From the NCBI GenBank assembly GCA_000231825.2, contig JH720370.1, positions 62,661 to 126,660 of the forward strand: a DNA stretch of 64,000 nt. The letters are read 5' to 3'. Below, in pieces: positions 25,034-36,807 of this stretch. The notes beneath the pieces were generated by a model. It did not search any database and was not told the origin of the DNA. It saw only the letters and a program-made list of their open reading frames with translations. The DNA is from Tetrahymena elliotti 4EA. Lineage: Eukaryota; Ciliophora; Oligohymenophorea; Hymenostomatida; Tetrahymenidae. A program made the position numbers and the translations under genes. The number at the start of each line of letters is the position of its first letter. Position 1 is the stretch's first letter.

Positions 25034-27424
25034 TCAGAATATTTTATTGACTTGCTTTTTCTTCTCTTTGAGAGCTTTTAAAGCATTAGTAATTTAATAA
25101 CTATGAATTCTACCTTAGTTTTTCACAAGATTAAAGTTTCCTAATTTTCTTTCAACCTTATCTATTGCCAAGAGAGGTTCACTGGGATAAATGAAATCAC
25201 TAAGAAATCTAAAATAATATTAGAAAGTTAAACTAAGTAAGTGAATTTTTATTTTGAAATTGAATTTACTTATTGGATGTAGTGAAATGAGTTTATTGAA
25301 TTTTTTCAGGTCTATTTTGGTTAGAGAAAAACCTATTCAATTCTATGTTGTTAATTGTACTCTATTCTAGTATAATTGTTTCCTCAATATGTCTTAAATG
25401 GTTTTATTAACGGTTCTTACAGTACTAAGTGAGTTTATCTCTAAATATGTACAGATCAGGTAAGATTACTTCTTTTATTACATTTTATTTTGCTAATTGC
25501 TTTAATAAGAAATTATCTGAAGTAATTTCTTCAAAAATAAATTGTGAAAAATAAGCAGAATTAGCATTCAAAACAATAGAATTATCTGAAGCAAAAACAT
25601 CTTGTATAGCATGAGTATTCTAAAGAATTTAATTTAATTACTTTTTAATTTGTTTCTTACTTATATCTGTTTAAGATAATAAATACTCTAAGTAATCTGA
25701 TATTTCAGAAATATCTCGTTTTATATAATCATTCTAAAGGATAGCCTATTTTAACTTATCTATTTTCTCCTAAATGAGCTATTGTTGTTTTTCTTTAGCT
25801 AAAGCTTTTTTATGCTCTTAAATTTCCAAAGGTTTTTTATATTAATATTTATTTCTAGAGTTCGATCTGCTAAATATTTTTAAAATCAAAAATTGTTTAA
25901 ATATCATAATATTACTATTATTTGTATAATATATTGCAATATATATTTCTCTAATACATTACAGTATACAGTAAGTGAGATAAATATTAATAAGATTTAT
26001 TACCTGTTTGCTTTTCTTTCAGTATTAGACTAGTTTAAGCTAATTTCTTGAGGGTCTTGTTAAAATTTAGGTAGGTTTACTTGGGGTAGTTAGTAATTTT
26101 AAATAATATGTTGTATTTGGTTTTCATTCTTATTAACAGAAGGAGTTATTTATGATCTTTTAGTATCTTGGTTTAGGCGATCTGAATTCCTTTCAGTCAA
26201 TTCAGCTTTATCTGGTTTTATAGATATTTTATGAATTTGCTTGAGTTAAGTTGAATTTTCATCTAATTGCTAATTTGTAGCTTTTGGTAATTAGATATTT
26301 GTAACTTTTAAAGCTAAATCTGGTTAATGAGAATTATCATCTTCATTTTTATTTTAGATGTTACGTCCTATTGGATAAGGATTAGCGCGAGGAGTAAGTA
26401 ACTATTATAAAATATTGAGATTAGATGAACTCTTTTTTAATGTTGGAAACTGAATTTAACTATTAGTGGATCCATTTTCTTTATGATCTATTTCCTTTTC
26501 AATAATATTTTTGATTGTTTTTTCTCTCTTTTTTTCAACAAATGTGAGGTATTTTGAAAAATGTATATTATCCAAAGACTTTCTACTATTGTTAAAAAGT
26601 AAATTGCTTAGAGATTACTTAGGACTACTAACTTCTGTTTTTAAACTATTATTGTATATTTGATAATAATTTGAGTTATTGTTAGTTTTCTCTTCAGTAG
26701 CTAATCTGCTCGAAGACAATAAACTCCCATTTCTTTAAGTAAAATCAAAGCTCTTTTTTTTATTTAAGTACTCCAAATTTATATCCAAATTTCTTTGACT
26801 TGACTATTTTCTGCTGCTCAAATTCTTTTATTCACTTTGCTACTCATTGTTTTACTAAAGAAGAGAACCAAAAAGATCTTACTTACCATTATTCTAAGCA
26901 GAAAAATAAAACTCATTATATTAAGTTAAATTTATAGGTCTCTCTTTAGTTACATCTTTCAGCTTAATCAATGAAGAATTATGGTTGTGTAATGAATCAT
27001 TTAAATCTAGCTAATTTGAGGTTCTTATTGTTTTCTTTTATTTTTTATTATCAGCAGCAGTAGCCGCAAAACTATTTATTGCATGCTAGCAATTTTCACT
27101 GAAATCTTCAGGATTTTTAATGATGCTTGATTAATTTGGATCTTTAAGGTTGCTAAAACTTTTCTAAGTGATACTATTTTTGCTTTTCGAAGATAATGAA
27201 AGTTATGTGGATCTATTTTTTTATTTATAAGATTCTTATTGTTATTGCTAAGATGTAGTTGGATTTATATTCGAACTTATAAAGTAGGCTTATTAGATAT
27301 TATTTAGATTATCATTGCTACCATATTTTTATTTATATAACTCTGAATTTGTAGGAATGTAAGTTCTAGTATTCTAAGAATCCTCTCTAAACACCTTACA
27401 TAAGTTGTTCTTAGCAAACCACAT
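25034..27424 (-). CDS. Ser/Asn/Gln-rich protein with a helical C-terminus, 731 aa
   Basis: Exons 26004-27424, 25270-25869 and 25034-25208 (1421+600+175 nt); introns are 134 and 61 nt, GT..AG. Residues 1-470 are low-complexity S/N/K/Q with scattered basic patches (KTIRTSNQLDLNDSLHNHNS type). Residues about 475-560 form a charged coiled coil (HKKALAKEKQQQLIQEKIDK). Residues about 570-731 look globular and more conserved (QDVFASDNSIVLNANSAYFS; KEVILPDLYIFRDKLTQYCK). I do not recognise the family. The start ATG (27422-27424) reads MWFAKNNLCKVF; the frame is open about 20 codons further up to an in-frame TGA, so a 5' exon is possible. Confidence 0.7.
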
Positions 27425-28711
27425 TGATGAACTATTTCTTAATTGACAGATTTTGTTATTGTATCCAGTTTTAAAATCTCCTATGATTGCTAGCTATCAA
27501 ATTTGAGTATTGTGTAAAAAAAATTAATTAACAATTATGTTGATATCAAGCCTAAAAATTATAAATGATTACAACAATCAATATTTTGTTTGTTTGTTAA
27601 AAATCTAAGCAATCTTGTTTATCATCTAATTAATATAAATTTATGTTTTTATTAATATAAGAATTAAGAATCACTTTTTATGGTTATAATTATTTCCAAT
27701 CTTCCTTTATTTGTTACTTAATTTAATCATTCCCATTCTTTTCCTTAGTGTTTAATGTAAACTCAATTTCTCAAAAGCACAAAAAAAAACAAATAAATAA
27801 ATAAATCATTAAAAGAAAATCCTTGAGAATCTTTATTTATGTAAATTTCTTCTAAATTTGTTTCTCTTTCAAAAAGTTTATTTAAAATATAATTTTCTTT
27901 ATAAAAATAAAACAATTACAAACAGTCTTACTTTCATTTGAAGTCAATTAATATTTTACCACATAAAATATAATTTTAAATGAAAATTTCCTTGTTAACT
28001 GTTTTTGCTTAACTTTCTTTATAATTCATTAAATATTCAGCTTAATGGCTTAATAATTTTTGATAATTTGTCTAGTTCTTTAGAAACTAATGATCAATAA
28101 AGAAATAAATAACAATAAGAAAAATATTCTTTTCAAAATATCATTTTAATAAAACATAATAAATGCAGTTTTCACTTTTCTTTCATCAAGCAAAAACTAT
28201 ATAACTTTATTTAAAACTGTAAAAGAAAATGACTTTTCATGAAAATATTCTTTTAAATACAGTATATCCTCATTAATTCTCACCATCCCCCCCCCCCCTT
28301 CTCCCCATGCTCATACTAATTATTTATAAATATTCAGATAATATTGTGATAATTTATGCTGGTGAGATTTTATGAGGATTTATGGTTATCACTTTAATAA
28401 AATTTAATTTATGTCTTTTTCACTTTTCTTGAATAAGCAAAAAACCATTTACTTTTATTTAGAAGTGCATTTGAAAATAAGTTTTACAAAAAATCCATGC
28501 TAAAAGAACTTTTTAACTAAAAAATAAAGGTTTGAAATCTTAAATACATGTCAGTTAAGCAAAATTAGAAAAACTTAAAGACTTTCTATAAATTTAGAAA
28601 GATAAATAAATAAAGATTAGTATGAATTAAAACAAAAAAATTATGTTGTAAAGTTGAGTTTAAGAATGTATTGATTGATTAAGGATAATTATAACTAAAT
28701 ATTAATATGAT
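27425..28711. other. intergenic with a poly-C tract
   Basis: AT-rich spacer between two minus-strand genes. It contains a C-run at about 28287-28298 inside a C-rich stretch (ACCATCC..CTTCTCCCC), highly unusual in this background. No coding signal. Confidence 0.6.
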
Positions 28712-30892
28712 TCATTTAATTTCTTTGATAATATTTACAGAGTGGTTGTTGTTTTCATAGAAACCAGATTAAAAGTTTTGAGTATTGTTGTTTATTTCTA
28801 TAAGATTTTTAGTGTTGAAAATTGAAGATCTTTAAGAATCTTGGTAAATTACTTTCCTAATTTGAGAAGTATTTATACAATCTATGTAAATTTGGTTTTC
28901 TTCCAGAAAGTTGTGTTATGTTTAAGGTGGCTAACTCTCTCTTTCTATTTTATTTTGATGTTTATACTTGTGTTGTTGTATTTCTAAATACCTTATTTGT
29001 CTATTATAGCTTTAGAGAATATTAGATATGTTTCCAGTTGGAAAATAAAATTTGTATTCTTAGATTTGATCTAATATGATATTCTAAACTGGCTGATTAA
29101 ATTTAGAGTCTTATATGTTTAAATTTTATTTTATTTGTTTAAGAATTCCAGCATTTTTAAATATTAATGATGGATTTAAATATTCTTTTGTTCCACTATT
29201 AATTCGTTTTATAAATGAATTTTAAAGTAGTGATTTTGGTATTTAATTATTTGATTTATCATTTTATACTCCTAAAGATTGTGTACAAATTGTGTTATTT
29301 CCATTATTATTATGAGTATTATCAAACAAGCTACAACTGGCTTATGAGAAAGAGTGGTTTTAATTGTTTCTTGGACTATCAAAAAAATTTTCTTAAATAT
29401 CTTTGATAGAAAGTGGTTCACCATTTGCAAAACTATTATAATAGAGATTATTATTAATTTCTTCTTCTTCTATTTACTTTTATCCACCTAGTTTGAAAAT
29501 ACTTTACTATTCTATTTATGATCTAACTTTCTTAACTTTTTCATTTGGTATATTTATACCTGAAATAATTCTTTCGCTTTATTTTTTAGTAAGTCCAATA
29601 CTATGACTTGAAGAAGCTAACCTCATAAACAATTCTAGATCGTCTAAATCACCTTTATAGTCACTATATTTAGATATTTTTTAAGGAATTAAGTTAAAGC
29701 TAACCTAAGATTTTTCTAAATCATTAAAACTATTTGATTTAATTGGTGGTTGCAATTTATTATTGTTATTGTTGTTTTTACTTTTACTTTAGCTTTTAGA
29801 TCTAAAAGTGCTTTCTTCCTCATAATTGATTTCATTCAGAATATCTGTGTAATTCACTAAGTACTCTAAAAGGAATTCTTCATTTTCCAAGAAATACTTT
29901 TATTGGGCATCTAATATTTTCTATCTATTTATAATAGAAAATTTATTTTTTCTTTACTATCTTTGAAAAGTATGATCTCTTTTATTTTTTATTTCTACCT
30001 AGTTCACTCTCATAAGTAATTTCTCTCTAGGATGGTAAAAAACCTATGGGCAATTTAAGTTTTAATGTCCATAATTCTCACAAAAAGAGCATTTTAGTTT
30101 GTCTTAAAATATTTATATTTATTATTAAAGATATAAGAAAATCATTAAATAATTTACATGACCACTCATTAGAATATTCATTGAAAAAGGTATCTTTTAT
30201 CATATGAAATATCTCAAAATCCTAATTGTATTATTTGATTAATTAAAGGAAATTCTATCTGTTAACCTTAAATAATATGCAATTAGATCTACAAATGGCT
30301 GTTGAATCCCTAACTTAACCAGTGTAAAACTATTGAAAACCAAAAATATCTCCTTCCTTTTATATCTATTAAAAACATAACAAAAAATGCTTAATTAGCT
30401 AATGAAAAGAAATTTTGAAAATAGTACCTTAAAGAGCTTTTTAGTGTCTGAGCAGAACTAAGGTTATTAATATAATTCAATTTCGCCTTGAATAAGCAAA
30501 TAAAATGAAAGACCTCCACATTCATCAAATTTACCAGATAGAAACACATTTTAACCTTCTTCCAAGAATTAAATTTCAGCAATTGATGGTATTATCTAAT
30601 TTATTTGCTCTGAATAATAACTAAATAGCTTTAGTTTTGAACTAAAATTCTGAAAAAAGTATTGTTTTAGCTCAATATAAATGTTTTAAGGTATTAGTTT
30701 GCTAAAATTAGAGAGCTGGCGGAATGTTTCATGCTTTGTTTAACTCTCACTTATTGAACTGTATATTTTATTGAGTAGCATATAACCCTTATCTGATTTA
30801 CAAAGATTTTAATTCAGAATTTTTAGGTGATTAAAACTCTATTTAATTTTTTTTGTTAAACCTTCACGCCCTAATTTATTTTTATTAAACAT
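28712..30892 (-). CDS. cation-channel C-terminal half: C-linker, cNBD, zinc-knuckle-like motif (684 codons)
   Basis: Exons 30428-30892, 30158-30356 and 28712-30102 (465+199+1391 nt) join in phase. Residues 1-110 are helical and resemble the C-linker of CNG/EAG-type channels. A cNBD follows: FLEEGQNVFLSGKFDECGGL with FYLLIQGEIELY, then EGDIFGFQQFYTGQVRDSTA. Splicing of intron 2 creates KCSFCENYGHQNLNC, a CxxC..H..C motif that also follows the cNBD in the other channel genes here. The remaining 440 residues are N/Q/S-rich. The frame extends upstream of the ATG at 30890-30892 (coding-like back to about 30973), so this is almost certainly the 3' half of the channel whose membrane domain ends at 31121, not a separate gene. 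Confidence 0.7.
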
Positions 30893-31120
30893 TTTTGAAT
30901 AATTTTGGTTTTAATTAAGTAAATTGAAAGAAATAATGCTTAGAAAATCCTTAAATTTTTCCAATCAGTTTCAATGAAAAACTTTTGTGAAATTTTTTAA
31001 ATTTCAATTCAAAAAATTCTTAAATAAATAAGAAAAATATTTGCTGGAAAAAATTTGAAAGTAAAATATTTTCAGGGAAAAGTAAATTTTCTGTTAGGTA
31101 TTGAAATGAAATAAAATTAC

Positions 31121-33112
31121 TTGTAAGAAGGAGAAAGATAAAAAGACAAAGACTGAGAATCCTAATAACAATTAAAAATAAGATTTAGAGAGTGTGAGAA
31201 TTTGAATCAGAGCTTCCAAATAAATAGTTTTAGATTTCAAAAAGACCATATAGATATAAATTATATGATTCTTCAATCTAGTATATTTTAAAAAAAATAC
31301 CATTAAATTTAATTAATTAATAATAAATAATTGTAAATCTACATTCAAGCTGTATTTAGAATACCATATTTGAGAAGAGTTAACTGTGCTACATGAATCA
31401 ATTATATATCCTATATTCTATTATATAATATAACATTTTGTTTACTAAATCCCCCAAATATTTAAATAATTGTTTCTAATTTTAAATCTTGGTCAAAAGA
31501 TTTCTTTCTGCATACTGATAGCAGCATTTTTTAATAAATGAGAAAGAATATTTACAAAGTAGCATATACTAAGGATATGAAAGTATGTGAACAAAATTGT
31601 TGCCATCTGTATGAGTAAAAATTTGATTCCAGAGTTTTGTTATCTGTTAATTCTTTCAACCAATACATTTATTCTTTGTATCAAAGTTATTATTTTTATA
31701 AATTTTATGATTTCTAATATATTTTATTCCCCATAAGCTCTGCCTGCTCCATAGTAAAATATTCCTATTACCGAAGCAACAAAAGGTATGAAGTCATAAA
31801 TAAAGCCATTCGTTAGATAAATTTTAATAATGTCTTCTCTGGTAAAGAAGATTTAACCATTCTTATAGGAGCTGCTGGTAATTAGCATTTTGAAGATATC
31901 AAAAACAATTAAGAAGAATAGAATCCAACAGACTACGATATTTACAGTATAATCAGTGCTATTATAGCCTATTAAGGCTTTTATGCTGAGTAAATAGAAT
32001 AGAATCAAGTTAAAAGCTATCGAAGAAAACTCCCAAACTGTATTAATTAATGAATGTTATGGAATAATTGGTGCTACTCTGCATATAATAGCCAGTGGGT
32101 AGATCAAAAAATTGCAAATGCTAAAGTATATTTTGTGGATTTTATTATTTTTGGAGATGCTATCATTAATTGATGAGAATTCTTAATTTTATATTTCTTT
32201 CTATAGAGATATTTTCAACTCATCCAGAATTCTGTATTTATTAATTGTTTCTAATGTGTTAAATTAAGATTTATAAGTGGATGTAGCATTTTAGTTTTCT
32301 TTATTAAAGCTTTCATTTTTCTTTGCTCTTTCTAATTCCATATGAGTAATAATCTTATGCAAAGAAGGCTTGTTCTCTTTTGTGCACTTACTATTTTATT
32401 CATTGTAACCTACTAATTAAATTGTGAAGATTAATAAATAGATCTACTTTCCAATTAAAAAAAGTTAATCAAATTTGTTTCAAAGTAATTAAGAATAAAC
32501 AATATCATCATATTCATCATTCCTTCTTTCTAACTAAAATGAGTTCTCCATTTATTGTTAACACATTTATTGATACTTTTCTATTTCATTTCATACTTTA
32601 TAATCTAATTCTTACTTTATCTTTTAGAATTCTGTGAGTTCAAAGGAATCAAATCTCTCTGCAAGCTTAAAATTTGTGACCGATCACTCACTAGTAATTT
32701 TTGTCCATTTGTTTCTTTTAATTTAAAGGCAAACAAACACTTAAGAGAAAGAAAAGTAAAAAAAACATAATTTAAATGTAAAACTTTCTAAAAATAACTT
32801 TTGCTATTGAAATATCAATAAGATTATTTTACATTAACGCAGATAAGTTTAATCGATTTGAATATTGCTTAAGTTGTTTTCATCTTAAAATAGATTCTTT
32901 TCGCTGTCTATTTTTTTAGCTTATGTTTCGTTTAAAAAAGATTTATCAACTTGCAAAACAAGGGTCCGTTTGCTTATATTTAAAGAGATATCTTCTAAAT
33001 CGGGTTCTTCTTGCCCTGTCTTTGCAAGCTAATTAGGAACATTCTAAATATTACTAAAATTGGTAGTCTCTTGGAGATTTAAAAGCTTTTGCTTTTTATG
33101 AAAATCTATCAT
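31121..33112 (-). CDS. cation-channel N-terminal half: cytosolic tail and S1-S6
   Basis: Proposed exons: 32833-33112, 32616-32714, 32501-32580, 31556-32446, 31343-31444 and 31121-31277. The ATG at 33110-33112 reads MIDFHKKQKLLNLQETTNFS. The main exon encodes six-transmembrane channel features: IYFSICNFLIYPLAIICRVA (S1), NIVVCWILFFLIVFDIFKML (S2), FTREDIIKIYLTNGFIYDFI (S2-S3), KFIKIITLIQRINVLVERIN (S4-like, few Arg), then S5. The pore-loop exon reads LYGLFEIQNYLFGSSDSNSH with no GYG selectivity signature. The intron 32581-32615 is only 35 nt. After S6 the frame does not meet that of the C-linker at 30973: either a splice I cannot see or a frameshift. Probably one gene with 28712-30892, possibly decaying. 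Confidence 0.6.
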
Positions 33113-33445
33113 CAATCAATTAAACAAATAGCAGTTTGTTTATTTATTCACCTTGAAATAATACTAAAATTGTTATTCTTTTTCTAAAAATTAAACAAGA
33201 TTTTGTTTGTGTGCTAGAACCAAACCAAAACAAAGGTATTTACCAACCAAAGTCTTCTATTTATCTAATAATCCTATTTTAGTATGTTTTGCATTCAAAC
33301 AAACAATAAACTGGATACAATGGAGGAATAAATAATTTTTCAAAATAATCATTAAGAATTATTTTAAAAATATTTGTTTTTAATATTTTATTTTAGATCT
33401 AGTTTAACTCTCTAAGCAAAAAATAAATTCTAAATTAATACAAAA
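33113..33445. other. divergent promoter region
   Basis: Spacer between the channel gene (leftward) and plus-strand frames. AT-rich, no site recognised. Confidence 0.5.
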
Positions 33446-33634
33446 ATGATGATTAGAGATACCTCAAGATATATTAATATTTTAACTGATAGTAGCTCTA
33501 TAAAAAATTTATAGGACAATAATATAATAAATAAATCATTAAATTTGGTTAGGTTTATTGAAATCAAAAATGAAAATTCTAACTCCTTTGATTCTTTGAT
33601 TGATGATCAGAATGTGAAATTGATGAAATAATGA
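33446..33634 (+). CDS. small hypothetical frame, 62 aa
   Basis: ATG to TGA with reasonable amino-acid composition (MMIRDTSRYINILTDSSSIK, then NENSNSFDSLIDDQNVKLMK). It could be an untranslated or alternative first exon of the TPR gene at 33791, or chance. No family recognised. Confidence 0.3.
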
Positions 33635-33790
33635 TGTTTGTTATTGATAAATATTCATTTAAATATTTTACCGCTCATTGATATATAATTTAAGTCAATG
33701 AAATCAAAGTAAATAAGGTTAAACAATTAAAAATATATTTATAATTACAATTAATATTTAGAATTAATATTTAGGCATACATTTTAAATT

Positions 33791-35212
33791 ATGATTATAA
33801 GGAAAGTAGAAACATAATTGAATTAAGAATAAGAAGCTCATCTAAGCGAGGTCTTAGAAAAAACAAAGCAGGATTGCTAGCATGAAATTCAAAAAGAAGA
33901 TGCTCAATAGATCTATTAAGACTACCAAAGTATGATCAAGTACTATCAGAAAATATATTAAAACAAAATCAAAATTTCTGAGGAGTCAATTAGCTAAATA
34001 ATAATGAAATAATAGGAAATTGAATATCTAGCTGTTATATTACATAAATAATAAGATTTTAGTTATGAATGGCAATTACTCATAAGATTTATAAGTAGCC
34101 AACATTCTTAAAGTATCATAGACTCAGAATTGAGAGATGAAATAAATTATTTAGAAGCTAAAACATATATATTAGAGAGCAATTACTAAAAAGCATGTTA
34201 AATCTATAAAAATCAAATTCATATAAGTAGCAAATTGGTGCCTTCTAAATGGATACCATTTATTGTAGAAACTTTCCAAAAATAAAATAACCATAAATAT
34301 CTTTCTTATTTTTGTTTGGAATAATAAAAACTGATAAATAAAATATGTAGCGAGATTGACTACTACCTGCTTAGTAACATTTTAAATAAGAAAGCTGATT
34401 TAGATCAAGTTAATTTATTTATTAAGAATTACTAAATTGAGTAAATAATTGATTCTATAATTAGCTCCTTTAATAATTATTAGTTTACTAATGATCTTTA
34501 TGAAAAGCATCTGCAAAAATATTAATTATGCAAAACATAATTAAACAATTTCTATGAAAATTCAGCTTAAGATTTTTTGTATAAATTACTTTAATCTTAT
34601 GGAATAATACTCAAAGAAACAAGCTATCCAAGCATCAAGTATATTAAATACAGTAAATAGCTTAGATAGATAAGCAAAACTTAATAAATAAACAACTTAA
34701 ATTTAGAGATTGCTAAAACCTATTAAGATTTAAATGAAATACAGAATTCAATTAAATATTATGAAAAATATTTGCTTAGTGTGCCTAATAACCTAGGAAT
34801 TATGTTTGATTTATAATTTTTGTACCAGAGCAATGAAGATTTCAGCAATCAAAAAAGAATACATGATTTCTTTAAAAAAATATTAATTAACAACCCTTAA
34901 TAAATATAATACTTTGGTATCCTGCTTTAGAATAATAACATCTCTTTCAGCTAATTAAAATCTTTGATACTTGAATACCTATAAATGAATATGAACCACT
35001 TCTAAAACTTATTTAAATTTATTGAGTATATTAACCACACAGTGTTTACTCAAAACAGCTTCTTTAACAATAGAACTCTAATTAATTCTTTTTTATATTT
35101 CTTAATAGAAAAAGTCAAAGCAATTTGCTAAAAAATAGTCTTTTATAAAATAATCATCCCTTAATTGACATTTTAGCCTATTTACTCTCTCAATGATCTA
35201 TATTTTGAATGA
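33791..35212 (+). CDS. TPR-like helical repeat protein, 473 aa
   Basis: Single open frame of 474 codons with many TAA/TAG glutamines and no intron. The whole chain is helical, with TPR-like pairs such as YLEAKTYILESNYQKACQIY and IAKTYQDLNEIQNSIKYYEK, LLSVPNN. It is a diverged relative of the TPR proteins at 39100, 58201 and 60304: same length class, same intronless form, similar C-terminal layout (here PQLTFQPIYSLNDLYFE rather than the HWDxxID ending). A putative 5'UTR intron (GTAAATAAGG near 33707 to TTTAG near 33773) may precede the ATG. TPR proteins are scaffolds; the partner is unknown. Confidence 0.75.
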
Positions 35213-35465
35213 ATGAATGTTATTTTTATATTAAAATTTCTTTTAAATTTTGTTACTCTTTGAATCTTGTTAAAATAATAAAAATAAATTTAAAAGAAAT
35301 ATATTTACTTTAAATTTTCATAATTTATTTTATCTAAAAAATTAAAAATATTCTTTATTAAAATAGAACTACTTTTTGCAATTTTTTGATTTTCAAATAA
35401 TTCTGATGAGAAATGATATCTTAATAAATTGGGTATATTCTGATATCTTTCTTAGCTCTATCTAA
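35213..35465. other. intergenic
   Basis: AT-rich; nothing seen. Confidence 0.5.
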
Positions 35466-36450
35466 TCAGATATATTTTATTATAATATGATTAAAAGTAG
35501 TGCATATTTTTTCAACAATTTTTTATTGTGTTTTAAGAGTTTCTGTATCTTTTGCTTTCCAATCTTTTTCATATATTTTTTGCTTAAGCAGTACCCAGAA
35601 ATCTTTTATCTGCCTTGTTTTAGGAAAATTTGCAAGGTTCATTTATTTTTATTCTTTTGGAGACATTAATTTGTATACACATTTATATTGACAGCAAGTC
35701 CGCTTGGAACGAAATATGGCTTTGAGATTCCTCGAGGTGAAATTTCAATCCATACAAGAAGTTTGGATTTAAAGCTATACTTTATGTCATTAGAAGTGTT
35801 AAATATGTTACCAGAATAGAATCTGTTATTACCACTAATAGTTGTATTGCTTGCAGAAGGTGAAGTAAGATTTATTATCTAAAATAAAGGATTACTAGTT
35901 TTGAGCAGTGGGATTTCTGATGTATTTAAAGGCATTCATGAATTATTGTAACATCTGACATCCCAGCTAAATTACTATTTTCGATATTCAGTCTTAAGAT
36001 TCTTACATTTTTCTTTAGCAATATTGATCTAATCTTGAGTCATTTTTGATCTTTATTTCCTTTTGTATACTCCGATATTAGTGTGTTCCTTAAGCATTTT
36101 CCCTACCTATGTAAAGTGGAAACCTATTGCTTTTGCTGATCTTCCTTGGCTCATCCCAGCTTTATGATTAAAGCTTTTTTAATTTTCTTAATATTTGTTT
36201 GTGTTGCTATCTTTTCTGGTCTTCTGCTTCCAGATGTTTGGCTCAAGCTCTTACCTTCCTTTACCAACTGAATCCATCTGTCAAATAATCTTTTAGGAGC
36301 ACCCATAGATAAGATTTTGGATTTAATAGATGTCTTTCCTTTTGCTTTATTTTCTCATAAAAAAGTTCTAAATGATTTTTTAACTCTAAGTACTTACCCA
36401 TATGAGATACAGTCTCTTTTCCTAAAATTTTTTGAATAAATTCAATGTTT
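35466..36450 (-). pseudogene. Tc1/mariner-type transposase relic
   Basis: Read on the minus strand in several frames. Segments in order: KRLFDRWIQLVKEGKSLSQT (DNA-binding domain end), MSQGRSAKAIGFHF, NIGVYKRKQRSKMTQDQINI, then SGNNRFYSGNIFNTSNDIKY, KLLVWIEISPRGISKPYFVP and SGLAVNINVYTNQCLQK, and finally NFPKTRQIKDFWVLLKQKIY with EKDWKAK. These are the landmarks of Tc1/mariner transposases. At least three frameshifts separate them, and the stretch between NQCLQK and NFPKTR, which should hold the DLA..HY second catalytic Asp region, is deleted. It cannot make an active enzyme. A small exon with a good donor (GTAAGTAC near 36396) may be the degraded N-terminus. Confidence 0.8.
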
Positions 36451-36807
36451 AATTATATAATTAAATCAAAAATTTAAAGTAAGAATGCATCGTTTAGTAT
36501 TAATTTTAATTAAAGATAAATATAAATTTTTGTCTTTAGGCATTATTAAATGAATTTTATTTAAAAAAATATTTAAAATAGCCCAACTTACAAGTTCTTT
36601 AACCAAATCAAGATATTTTTCTAGAAAAACAAACATATTTTTGTATAGACGATAAATATTTACCCAACATATCTATATGCATGACATATTTGGTATTACT
36701 GTATTTTTAATTTTAGAGTGAATATTAATTAGATTTAATCTCTAAACAAATTAAAAAAAAATAATCAATGTTGGCATAGAATATAAAATATTTTACAAAT
36801 CTCAGTG
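36451..36807. other. intergenic
   Basis: AT-rich. The last 60 bp (TTTTACAAATCTCAGTGATG) match the upstream sequence of arrays A and B. Confidence 0.5.

Noticed and set aside
25300..25700. PAS-like impression of the C-terminal region of the S/N-rich protein
   Set aside because: No convincing core motif; left as unrecognised.
31541..32200. Plus-strand frame starting MRKNIYKVAYTKD with a second segment beyond a TGA
   Set aside because: Runs antisense to the channel's S1-S5 exon; the minus strand has the real transmembrane pattern, so the TGA is not a selenocysteine codon.
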